From assembly GCA_947259235.1 (NCBI GenBank), contig CAMYLL010000013.1, positions 1 to 17,655 of the forward strand: 17,655 nt of DNA. Direction: 5' to 3'. The number at the start of each line of letters is the position of its first letter. The first letter of the stretch is position 1. The notes below the pieces were generated by a model that worked only from the letters and a program-made list of their open reading frames with translations, made no database searches and was not told the origin of the DNA. Made by a program: the position numbers and the translations under genes. Below are positions 9,312 to 16,040 of this stretch, piece after piece. The stretch is from an uncultured Pseudodesulfovibrio sp. Lineage in GTDB: Bacteria; Desulfobacterota; Desulfovibrionia; Desulfovibrionales; Desulfovibrionaceae.

Positions 9312-10193
9312 ATGACCCTTGAGCTGATCCCCAATCCGTCGCTGGCGCAGCGCACCACCCTGAGACTCGGCGGCACCGCCGACGTCGAGGCGGTGGTGCA
9401 TGACGAGCGCGACCTCGACGAGCTGGGCTGCTTTCTGGCCACGCATACCCTGCGCCCCTTTGTCCTCGGCAAGGGGAGCAACCTCCTGGCTTCGGACGGC
9501 CGCCTCGACCTCGCCCTGATCCGCGTGGGCGCTGGCTCCGGCCCCCTGCGGGTGGAGAGGACCGACGACACGCTCATCGTGCGCTGCCCCGCCTCCCTCG
9601 CCCTGCCCGGCCTGCTCGGCTGGGCCAAAAAGGCAGGGCTTGCGGGCCTTGAAGGACTCACCGGCATCCCCGGCTCCGTGGGAGGAGCCGTGGCCATGAA
9701 CGCGGGCTCCTACGGCGTGGAGTTCGGCGATCTGGTGACCCGGGTGCGCCTGTGGTCCCCTGCCGGAGGTCTCGTGTGGGTGGCCGCGAACGAATGTGTC
9801 TTCGGCTATCGTCATTTTTCCGCACCGGCCCGCCCGGCCGGACGCCTGATATGGGAAGTGGAGATCGGTCTGAGCGAATCCACGCCCCGAAGCGTCCACA
9901 GGCAGATGCAGAGCGTCTACGAGAAAAAACGGGCCACCCAGCCTGTCACGGCGCGCAGCGCGGGCTGCGTCTTCAAGAACCCCGGGGGCGAGAGCGCGGG
10001 ACGTCTGCTGGACAAGGCGGGCATGAAGGGCGTGCGGGTCGGCGACATGGCCTTCTCCGAAATGCACGCGAATTTTCTGGTCAACCTCGGGCAGGGCACA
10101 AGCGCCCAGGCCATGGAACTCATCGAAACGGGCCGCGAGGCCGTCAGGGACGCCTTCGGCGTCGCCCTGGAAACGGAGGTCATCACACTATGA
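9312..10193 (+). CDS. murB: UDP-N-acetylenolpyruvoylglucosamine reductase
   Basis: MurB is the FAD-dependent, NADPH-using cytoplasmic reductase that makes UDP-MurNAc, the substrate of MurC encoded next door. The 293-aa product has T-L-R-L-G-G-T-A at the start of the FAD domain, L-G-K-G-S-N-L-L at 52-59, the FAD-binding L-T-G-I-P-G-S-V-G-G-A at 116-126 with N-A-G-S-Y-G, and a C-terminal domain with S-A-G-C-V-F-K-N-P around C219 and S-E-M-H-A-N-F. The length fits the shorter type II MurB class. The residue aligned to the E. coli proton donor Ser229 is cysteine here (C219), a variant I recall from other bacterial MurB proteins. It starts 2 bp after murC and overlaps ftsQ by 4 nt. Confidence 0.95.
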   Translation: MTLELIPNPSLAQRTTLRLGGTADVEAVVHDERDLDELGCFLATHTLRPFVLGKGSNLLASDGRLDLALIRVGAGSGPLRVERTDDTLIVRCPASLALPGLLGWAKKAGLAGLEGLTGIPGSVGGAVAMNAGSYGVEFGDLVTRVRLWSPAGGLVWVAANECVFGYRHFSAPARPAGRLIWEVEIGLSESTPRSVHRQMQSVYEKKRATQPVTARSAGCVFKNPGGESAGRLLDKAGMKGVRVGDMAFSEMHANFLVNLGQGTSAQAMELIETGREAVRDAFGVALETEVITL

Positions 10194-11044
10194 GCACCCT
10201 GACCATGAACAAGCAGGGCCGCCTCAAGCTCGGCGGCAAGCGCGGCAACTCGCTGCACTCCGGGAGGTCATACTCCGGCAGCGGCTTCACCGGCGCGGGA
10301 CGCATGGTGGTGCGCATCATCATGACGATGCTCAGCCTCTCGCTGGTGGCTGTGCTCGGCGTGGGACTGCTCTACGGCTACCGTCTCATCACCACGCACC
10401 CCTATTTCAGCCTCAAGGAGATCCACGTCACCGGGACCTCGCGCCTGAGCTACGGCGACATCCTCTCCTGCGCGGACGTAAGCCTCGGGCTCAACAGCTT
10501 TCAGATGAACGTGGCCGACGTGGAGGAACGCGTTTCGGCCAACCCGTGGGTCCTGTCCACCACCGTCAGGCGCGAGTTTCCCAACCGGCTTCGCATTACG
10601 GTGGTCGAGAAAGTCCCGGCCTTCTGGCTGCGCCAGGGCGACGGCCTCTATTTTGCCGACGCCGCAGGAAAGGTCATAGCCCCGATGCATCCGGGCGAGA
10701 TGGCGTCGCTGCCCGTGCTCAGCGTGGCCGACGGCATCGAGGACGGCGGCCCGGTGCTCGCCGGGATTCTGAAGAAGATGGAGGACCGGCAGACCCCCTT
10801 CACCCAGACCCAGACCGCATGGGTCAAGCTGACCAGCGCCCACGACGTGGAGATATTCCTCGACGGCCAGGGCGACGGCAACGGGCTGACCGTCCGCCTG
10901 TCCATGGACCGCTGGGAGGTTCAGCTCGAACGGCTCAAGATCGTCTGGCGCGACCTGATGCGCAGGGATGAGTTCAAGGACGCGGCCATCATTGCGGCCA
11001 GTGGCGACAAGATATGGGTCAAGAAACGTCCGGCCCAGGGCTAG
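10190..11044 (+). CDS. ftsQ: Cell division protein FtsQ (POTRA-domain divisome protein)
   Basis: FtsQ is a bitopic inner-membrane divisome protein that links early and late division proteins. From ATG 10190 the product is 284 aa. It has a basic, Gly/Ser-rich cytoplasmic tail of ~38 residues, one membrane span at about 40-65, a POTRA domain at about 73-141 (F-S-L-K-E-I-H-V-T-G, then S-Y-G-D-I-L, ending R-R-E-F-P-N-R-L-R-I-T-V-V-E), and a beta domain that ends W-V-K-K-R-P. The start is in an ATGA overlap with murB. GGAGGT at 10175-10180 is 9 nt upstream. A second ATG at 10205 is possible but has no better site. Sequence identity in this family is low, so the call leans on the POTRA pattern plus position before ftsA. 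Confidence 0.92.
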   Translation: MSTLTMNKQGRLKLGGKRGNSLHSGRSYSGSGFTGAGRMVVRIIMTMLSLSLVAVLGVGLLYGYRLITTHPYFSLKEIHVTGTSRLSYGDILSCADVSLGLNSFQMNVADVEERVSANPWVLSTTVRREFPNRLRITVVEKVPAFWLRQGDGLYFADAAGKVIAPMHPGEMASLPVLSVADGIEDGGPVLAGILKKMEDRQTPFTQTQTAWVKLTSAHDVEIFLDGQGDGNGLTVRLSMDRWEVQLERLKIVWRDLMRRDEFKDAAIIAASGDKIWVKKRPAQG

Positions 11045-11093
11045 ACGCACGCGATAGAGCAGGGAACACCGAACCACATGCGACAGGCAGACA

Positions 11094-11108
11094 GGGCCGA
11101 CACGGCCC
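11094..11108 (+). other. Short GC hairpin in the ftsQ-ftsA gap
   Basis: GGGCCG (11094-11099) and CGGCCC (11103-11108) form a perfect 6-bp inverted repeat with a 3-nt ACA loop, ending 10 nt before the ftsA Shine-Dalgarno (GAGGAG at 11119-11124). No T-run follows, so it is not an intrinsic terminator. It could modulate ftsA translation or mRNA stability. The stem is short and the DNA GC-rich, so chance is possible. I see no good promoter in the 87-bp gap. Confidence 0.3.
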
Positions 11109-11131
11109 GATAGTCGCAGAGGAGAATCAAC

Positions 11132-12370
11132 ATGGCCAGAAATGACCTCATCGTGGGCCTGGACGTCGGGACCACAAAAATATGCACCGTGGTGGGCGAA
11201 GCCACCGAAAACGGTGTGGACATCATCGGCATCGGCACGGCCCCGTCCACAGGGCTGCGCCGCGGCGTCGTCGTCAACATCGAAAAAACGGTCCAGTGCA
11301 TCAAGAAATCTCTCGAAGACGCCGAGCTGATGGCGGGCTGTGACATCCGCACCGTCTATGCGGGCATAGCCGGAAGCCACATCCAGGGCTTCAACTCCCA
11401 CGGCGTCATCGCGGTCAAGGGCGGCGAAGTCACCCAGCGCGACGTGGACCGCGTCATCGAGGCGGCCAAGGCCATCGCCATCCCCATGGACCGCGAGGTG
11501 CTGCACACCCTGCCCCAGGAGTTCATCGTGGACGACCAGCGCGGCATCGCCGATCCGCTGGGCATGGCCGGGGTGCGGCTTGAGGTCAAGGTCCACATCG
11601 TCACCGGCGCGGTGACGTCGGCCCAGAACATCATCCGCTCCTGCAACCGCTCCGGGCTCGATGTCTCGAACATCGTCCTTGAATCCCTTGCCTCCAGCAA
11701 GGCCGTGCTCTCGCCCGAGGAACGCGAGATCGGCGTGGCCCTGGTGGACCTGGGCGGCGGCACAACGGACATCGCCATCTTTTCCAAGGACTCCATCAAG
11801 CACACCTCCGTGCTGGCGCTGGGCGGGCACAACCTGACCAACGACATCGCCTACGGGCTGCGCACGCCCATGATGAGCGCGGAAAAGATCAAGATGGACT
11901 TCGGCTGCGCCATGGCCGACCTGGTGACCAGCGACGAGATCATCGAGGTTCCCAGCGTGGGCGGCCGCGAGTCGCGCAAGATGAGCAAGCGCGTCCTGGC
12001 CGAGATTTGCGAGCCGCGCTGCGAGGAGATCCTGGCCCTGGTGGACCAGGAGCTGATCAAATCCGGTTTCAAGAACATGATAGCGGCGGGCGTCGTCCTC
12101 ACGGGCGGAACCTGCCTCATAGACGGCATGCAGGAGCTGGCGGAGCAGATTTTCGATCTGCCTGTCCGCATCGGCGTGCCGGGCGAGGGCATCGGGGGAC
12201 TGACCGAGGAAGTCAGGAGCCCGAAATACGCCACCGCCGTAGGCCTGCTGCTCCACGGGGCGGAAGAGGAAGGCCTGCACAGCAAGGTGCGCCCCTTCAA
12301 AATTCGCGACGATTCGGGCTTCGACCGCATCCTCTCGCGCATGAAGAAGTGGTTCACGGACATCGCTTAG
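11132..12370 (+). CDS. ftsA: Cell division protein FtsA (actin-like FtsZ membrane anchor)
   Basis: FtsA is an actin-fold ATPase that tethers FtsZ to the inner membrane and recruits later division proteins. The 412-aa product has the phosphate-1 motif G-L-D-V-G-T-T-K at 9-16, a 1C-type domain at roughly 85-165 with S-H-I-Q-G-F-N-S-H-G and the segment L-P-Q-E-F-I-V-D, phosphate-2 D-L-G-G-G-T-T-D at 206-213, and an adenosine-binding T-G-G-T at 324-327. It ends in an amphipathic helix (F-D-R-I-L-S-R-M-K-K-W-F) typical of the FtsA membrane-targeting tail. ATG 11132 is supported by GAGGAG at 11119-11124 with a 7-nt spacer. ftsZ follows after 56 bp. Confidence 0.97.
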   Translation: MARNDLIVGLDVGTTKICTVVGEATENGVDIIGIGTAPSTGLRRGVVVNIEKTVQCIKKSLEDAELMAGCDIRTVYAGIAGSHIQGFNSHGVIAVKGGEVTQRDVDRVIEAAKAIAIPMDREVLHTLPQEFIVDDQRGIADPLGMAGVRLEVKVHIVTGAVTSAQNIIRSCNRSGLDVSNIVLESLASSKAVLSPEEREIGVALVDLGGGTTDIAIFSKDSIKHTSVLALGGHNLTNDIAYGLRTPMMSAEKIKMDFGCAMADLVTSDEIIEVPSVGGRESRKMSKRVLAEICEPRCEEILALVDQELIKSGFKNMIAAGVVLTGGTCLIDGMQELAEQIFDLPVRIGVPGEGIGGLTEEVRSPKYATAVGLLLHGAEEEGLHSKVRPFKIRDDSGFDRILSRMKKWFTDIA

Positions 12371-12381
12371 GAATGAAGGTC

Positions 12382-12404
12382 AACAGGGAACATCTAACAG
12401 GGAA
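12382..12404 (+). repeat. 9-bp direct repeat upstream of ftsZ
   Basis: AACAGGGAA occurs at 12382-12390 and again at 12396-12404, a 14-bp centre-to-centre spacing, just before the ftsZ ribosome-binding site (AGGAGGA within 12413-12420). It may be a chance duplication or a binding or regulatory site. Nothing else in the gap argues for a specific function. Confidence 0.4.
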
Positions 12405-12426
12405 GAGGAACTGAGGAGGAAGACAC

Positions 12427-13674
12427 ATGGAATACTTCGAAATCGAACACGACAGCAACGCCAAGATCAAAGTCGTCGGATGCGGCGGCGGTGGCGGAAA
12501 CGCGGTCAACAACATGATCCAGTCGGCGCTCAAGGGCGTCAAGTTCATCGTCGCCAACACCGACAGCCAGGACATCCACAAATCCCTGGCCGAGCACAAG
12601 ATCCAGATCGGCGAGAAGCTGACCAAGGGTCTTGGCGCAGGCGCGAACCCGGAGATCGGACGCAGCGCAGCCATGGAGTCCGTGGACCAGATCCGCGCGG
12701 CCCTTGAGGGCTCGGACATGGTCTTCATCACCGCCGGAATGGGCGGCGGAACCGGCACTGGCTCCGCCCCGGTCGTGGCCGAGGTGGCCCGCGAGCTGGG
12801 CGCGCTGACCGTCGGCGTGGTCACCAAGCCCTTCTACTTCGAGGGCAAACGCCGCCTCGAACAGGCCGAAGAGGGAACCCGCGCCCTGGCCGACGTGGTG
12901 GACTCCATCATCACCATCCCCAACGACCGCCTGCTCCAGCTGGCCGCCAAGAAGGCGTCCTTCTCCGACATGCTCAAGAAGGCCGACGAAGTGCTCTACT
13001 ACGCGGTCAAGGGCATCGCCGACCTGATCACCGTCCACGGCCTGATCAACCTCGACTTCGCGGACGTCAAGGCCGCCATGTCGTCGTCGGGCATGGCCCT
13101 GATGGGAACCGGCATCGCCAGCGGCGAGGGCCGGGCCAAGGAAGCGGCCATGAAGGCCATCACCAGCCCGCTGCTTGAGGACGTCTCCATCGAGGGCGCC
13201 AAGGGCGTGCTCATCAACATCACCTGCGGCCCGGACATGCTCATCGACGAGGTCTCCGAGGCAGCCGACATCATCTACAAGGAAGCCCACGACGACGCCG
13301 AGATCTTCTTCGGCACGGTCTTCGACCCCGACGCGGGCGACGAGATGCGCATCACGGTCATCGCCACCGGCATCCAGGCCGCCATGGAAGAGCCCGATCC
13401 GGCCCTGAGCAAGGCGGAACAGCAGAAGCTCCTGCTGCTCGGACCCCGGGGCACGGACAAGGCCCAGACGCGCCGTCCCGGCCACCAGAAGGTCATCGCC
13501 CAGGATCGCAACATCCCGGCATATCTGCGCAAAGGCGGCGGCGAACTGAACACCGCCGAGCCGAGCCCGCGCCGGATGAGCCAGCGCGCCGTGGCCGGTC
13601 CCGGCGAAGAGGAATTCATCTTCGAGGACGACAACTTCGACGTGCCCGCCTTCATCCGCAAGAACGTGGACTAG
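12427..13674 (+). CDS. ftsZ: Cell division protein FtsZ (tubulin-like GTPase)
   Basis: FtsZ polymerises into the cytokinetic Z-ring on GTP binding. The 415-aa product has the N-terminal nucleotide-binding G-C-G-G-G-G-G-N-A-V-N-N, N-T-D-S-Q, the tubulin signature G-G-G-T-G-T-G-S at 106-113, and the T7 synergy loop N208-L-D210-F-A-D213 that supplies the catalytic aspartates. After a variable linker it ends with D-V-P-A-F-I-R-K at 405-412, the conserved C-terminal peptide that binds FtsA and other partners. GAGGAGGA at 12413-12420 with a 6-nt spacer is the strongest ribosome-binding site in the cluster, in keeping with the high abundance of FtsZ. All key residues are present. Confidence 0.98.
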   Translation: MEYFEIEHDSNAKIKVVGCGGGGGNAVNNMIQSALKGVKFIVANTDSQDIHKSLAEHKIQIGEKLTKGLGAGANPEIGRSAAMESVDQIRAALEGSDMVFITAGMGGGTGTGSAPVVAEVARELGALTVGVVTKPFYFEGKRRLEQAEEGTRALADVVDSIITIPNDRLLQLAAKKASFSDMLKKADEVLYYAVKGIADLITVHGLINLDFADVKAAMSSSGMALMGTGIASGEGRAKEAAMKAITSPLLEDVSIEGAKGVLINITCGPDMLIDEVSEAADIIYKEAHDDAEIFFGTVFDPDAGDEMRITVIATGIQAAMEEPDPALSKAEQQKLLLLGPRGTDKAQTRRPGHQKVIAQDRNIPAYLRKGGGELNTAEPSPRRMSQRAVAGPGEEEFIFEDDNFDVPAFIRKNVD

Positions 13675-13706
13675 GCAGAGGCAACGACAACAAAGAGAGA
13701 AATGCG

Positions 13707-13829
13707 ATGATCGTCTGCGGTTCAAGCGTCCGCCTCAAATGCGGGCAGGCATCCCCGCGCGCCCAGAGCGCGTGCGGCCATGCCGCCTGCCCCGGGGCGA
13801 TACTGCCGGACCGCCGGTTGCGATCCTAG
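13707..13829 (+). CDS. Possible 40-codon cysteine-containing small ORF, in frame with the following gene
   Basis: ATG 13707 opens a 40-residue frame ending at TAG 13827-13829. GAGAGA at 13695-13700, 6 nt upstream, could act as a ribosome-binding site. The peptide has four cysteines (positions 4, 12, 23 and 28) and many arginines, with no family I recognise. It is in the same frame as the radical SAM gene, whose GTG start lies 6 nt beyond the stop. It could be a leader peptide coupling translation to that gene, the remnant of a longer N-terminus cut by a TAG, or chance. The overlap with a GC-rich stem-loop makes chance quite likely. Confidence 0.2.
   Translation: MIVCGSSVRLKCGQASPRAQSACGHAACPGAILPDRRLRS
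13743..13792 (+). other. GC-rich nested stem-loop between ftsZ and the radical SAM gene
   Basis: GGGCAGGC (13743-13750) pairs with GCCTGCCC (13785-13792). Inside, CCGCGCGC (13755-13762) pairs with GCGC plus GCGG (13768-13777) around a CCAGA loop, with a GT bulge. No T-run follows, so this is not a classic intrinsic terminator. It may stabilise the ftsZ mRNA 3' end or attenuate read-through into the next gene. High local GC makes some pairing expected by chance. Confidence 0.35.
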
Positions 13830-13835
13830 CGCGAA

Positions 13836-15506
13836 GTGGGTGCCATCATCGGCAAACGAGCCTTGTATCATGGCGTGTCGGAGCCTGTCGCTCCCGACCT
13901 CGGCGGACGCCTGCCCGTGGCCATTGCGGTCCCGGGCGGCGAAAGCGCGGCCATATCAACCCTTGGTTGGCAGTCCGTCTACAGGATGCTCGCCGAGGAG
14001 CCCGGCCTTGCCGTAGAACGTGTCTTCCCGGACAAGCTCGGGCTTACCGACGGCGGCCCACCCGTATCGCGCGAATCACAGAGCCCACTATCCTCATTCC
14101 CTGTAATAGCCTGGAGCGTCATATTCGAGGAGGACTTCCTCTGCCTCCCTCGAATGCTCCGGGCAGCGGGCGTTCCGCCACTGTCGGCGGAACGCCCGCG
14201 CCTTCCCCTGGTCATGGTCGGCGGGCCGCCCGCCTTCCTCAACCCGGCGCCCATAGCGCCCTTCGCCGACCTCTTCTGGGTCGGCGAGGCGGATGATTCG
14301 TTCATCCCGTTCTTTCTCGCCCTGCGTCAGCTCTTCTTTGACGGCGAGGACAAGGAGGCCATTCTCGACGCTGTCAAGGACATGCCCGGCATCTATGTTC
14401 CGGGCCGCTCCGTCACCCCGGTCAGGCGGCTGGTGTCCGGCCGGTCCGGCAGCCCCCTGCCCGACCCCGCCTTTTCCTGCTTCATCAGCGGCAAGGCCGC
14501 CTTCCGCGACACCCTGCTCCTTGAGGTCAACCGGGGCTGCCCCTACGGCTGCCGCTTCTGCGCCGCCGGGTTCATCTACCGCCCGCCCCGCCACGCCGAC
14601 CTGGATGAGCTCAAGCGCATCGTCACCCTGGCCGACCCGCCCAAGGTGGGCCTCGTGGGCACGGCCCTGACCGACTGGCCCGACCTGCTCCCGTTCCTCA
14701 AATGGCTGCACGGAGAAAAGAAAAAATTCGCCCTTTCCTCCATGCGCGCCGACGGCATCACAGAGGAGCTGCTCGTCTACCTGCGCGAGCGCGGCATCCG
14801 CACCGTGACCCTGGCCCTGGAGGGCGCGAGCGAGCGGCTGCGGCGCATGATGAGCAAGAAGCTCAAGCCCGAGGATTTTCTCAACGCCGTGCGGTTGTGC
14901 GCCCGATACGGCGTGAACCATCTCAAGCTCTACCTCATCGCGGGCTGGCCCGGCGAAACCGACGAGGACTACGACGAACTGCGCGAATTTCTGGCCGAGA
15001 TCATCCGCATCCGTTCAGAGGAGCCTGGCGGACGCAAGAAGCAGTTCATGCGCATCACCATCGGCGTCAGCTCCCTGGTTCCCAAACCCTTCACTCCCTT
15101 CCAATGGGCGCCCATGGCCTCCGAAGCCGCCCTAGAAGCGCGCATGAAGCAGCTCACGGCCATGGTCAAACCGTACAAGGGCGTCACCCTGCACCACGAC
15201 GCCCCCTTCCAGGCCCGTCTCCAGGGATTGCTCGCCCGAGGCGGCGAAGAGCTGGCGGAATTCATCATGCTGGCCGCGGAAAACGGCGGCTGGAAAAAGG
15301 CCCTCAAGCTCTGGGACGGCGACCAGTCGGCCGTCATAGACCGCGAACGCGGCGAACACGAAACGTTCCCCTGGGAAGTCATCGACATCGGCGTAAAGCG
15401 CGAACACCTCTGGAAGGAATGGCAACGCGCCAAGGAAGCAATCACCTCGGCAGGATGCCCGCCCAAGGGGTGCGAAAAATGCGCCGGGTGCGGGATGACG
15501 GAGTAG
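13836..15506 (+). CDS. Radical SAM protein with N-terminal B12-binding-like region and C-terminal Cys cluster
   Basis: This 556-aa protein has a radical SAM core with C235-P-Y-G-C239-R-F-C242, the CxxxCxxC that binds the SAM-cleaving [4Fe-4S] cluster, followed by A-A-G-F-I-Y-R-P-P-R. The N-terminal ~200 residues resemble the B12-binding-like domain of the uncharacterised TIGR03960-type radical SAM family (I-S-T-L-G-W-Q-S-V-Y, V-M-V-G-G-P-P-A-F-L-N-P-A-P, W-V-G-E-A-D-D), but a DxHxxG cobalamin-ligand motif is not evident. The C-terminus has C541, C546, C549 and C552 (C-x4-C-x2-C-x2-C), which could bind a second cluster or zinc. The substrate is unknown. Radical SAM genes directly after ftsZ are known to me from Desulfovibrio. 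GTG 13836 is the earliest start after the in-frame TAG at 13827 but has no clear ribosome-binding site, so the true start may be slightly downstream. Confidence 0.85.
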   Translation: MGAIIGKRALYHGVSEPVAPDLGGRLPVAIAVPGGESAAISTLGWQSVYRMLAEEPGLAVERVFPDKLGLTDGGPPVSRESQSPLSSFPVIAWSVIFEEDFLCLPRMLRAAGVPPLSAERPRLPLVMVGGPPAFLNPAPIAPFADLFWVGEADDSFIPFFLALRQLFFDGEDKEAILDAVKDMPGIYVPGRSVTPVRRLVSGRSGSPLPDPAFSCFISGKAAFRDTLLLEVNRGCPYGCRFCAAGFIYRPPRHADLDELKRIVTLADPPKVGLVGTALTDWPDLLPFLKWLHGEKKKFALSSMRADGITEELLVYLRERGIRTVTLALEGASERLRRMMSKKLKPEDFLNAVRLCARYGVNHLKLYLIAGWPGETDEDYDELREFLAEIIRIRSEEPGGRKKQFMRITIGVSSLVPKPFTPFQWAPMASEAALEARMKQLTAMVKPYKGVTLHHDAPFQARLQGLLARGGEELAEFIMLAAENGGWKKALKLWDGDQSAVIDRERGEHETFPWEVIDIGVKREHLWKEWQRAKEAITSAGCPPKGCEKCAGCGMTE

Positions 15507-15690
15507 GGATGATGCGCTTGAGACCCTCGGCATCCCGGCACTCTTTTCCCACTTAATTCCTTCCTCAAAAAAACCCGCTAATTTTCTTACAACACGTTCA
15601 CAAACCCCTTCGATTTCAAAGCCATCCCCCACCGCTCCCGGTCTTAGCATCCCCCAGCGCCCGCGCACCGCAGCGATAGGTTGCCAGCCT
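15507..15690. other. Intergenic stretch with no recognisable feature
   Basis: This is the left part of the 725-bp non-coding region between the convergent radical SAM and pgl genes. It is less GC-rich than its surroundings, with C-runs and a run of seven A near 15569-15575. I see no hairpin followed by a T-run that would terminate the dcw/radical SAM transcript, no RNA gene and no credible ORF. Confidence 0.6.
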
Positions 15691-15790
15691 TAGAAGCTGA
15701 CAAAGCCGAGGCTGCGGCTCTTTCGAATCCCGGACGGAGCAAAGCGCAGGACTGGATTCGGGAGCAGACCGGCTTTGATCAGATTCTCGG
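15691..15790 (+). repeat. Nested palindromic repeat, copy A (~100 nt)
   Basis: It begins TAGAAGC and ends GATTCTCGG. The outer arms CAAAGCCG (15701-15708) and CGGCTTTG (15770-15777) are complementary. The inner arms CGAATCC (15724-15730) and GGATTCG (15754-15760) are complementary. Copy B (15903-15998) shares the frame TAGAAGC.GAC, GCGGCTCT.TCGAATC, GATTCGGGAGC and GATTCT.GG. Orientation is arbitrary because the element is close to palindromic. Confidence 0.75.
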
Positions 15791-15816
15791 GCTGGCAATG
15801 ACATTCCGCCCTTCGC

Positions 15817-15859
15817 CCGCAACAAGACTCACCCTTTGCGGACGCCCGCCCCAAAAAAA
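15817..15859 (-). repeat. A-run repeat block, copy 1
   Basis: This ~42-bp block starts CCGCAACAAG and ends CCAAAAAAA; 35 of 42 aligned positions match the block at 16133-16174. Its flanks also form an 8-bp inverted repeat, GCGGACGC (15838-15845) with GCGTCCGC (15866-15873). On the minus strand the A-run is a T-run, but here it lies inside the loop of that hairpin rather than behind a stem, so it does not make a proper terminator. Confidence 0.7.
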
Positions 15860-15902
15860 TCTCCCGCGTCCGCCAGCCCGAGCGATAAAGCCTCCTAAGG
15901 CC

Positions 15903-15998
15903 TAGAAGCCGACCAATCGAGCGGAGCGGCTCTATCGAATCACGGAGCCGCTTCGGCGACTTGATTCGGGAGCGCAGCCGATTGGATCGGATTCTTGG
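15903..15998 (+). repeat. Nested palindromic repeat, copy B (~96 nt)
   Basis: This is the second copy of the element at 15691-15790. The outer arms are CCAATCG (15913-15919) and CGATTGG (15979-15985), and the inner arms CGAATCA (15936-15942) and TGATTCG (15962-15968). The centre contains GCCG-CTT-CGGC, a small perfect hairpin. The outer arms differ in sequence from copy A yet still pair, and the last inner pair changes from C:G in copy A to A:T here. Confidence 0.75.
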
Positions 15999-16040
15999 CC
16001 GTGGAGTGCAGCGGATAAGCGACCAACGGCCCTTTTCTTT

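Noticed and set aside
10268..12280. A very long minus-strand open frame (670 codons) opposite ftsQ and ftsA
   Set aside because: It is a GC-rich shadow frame over two well-supported genes, with no recognisable domain and His/Asp/Gly-rich composition typical of antisense frames in high-GC DNA. Similar long antisense frames at 534-1781, 3076-4806 and 7471-8973 were dropped for the same reason.
13676..13706. ATG 13702 as the start of a gene after ftsZ
   Set aside because: It reaches a TGA after one codon; only the ATG at 13707 opens a longer frame.
15838..15873. GCGGACGC/GCGTCCGC with an internal A7 run as a second terminator
   Set aside because: The A/T run lies in the 20-nt loop, not behind the stem on either strand, so it lacks terminator layout.
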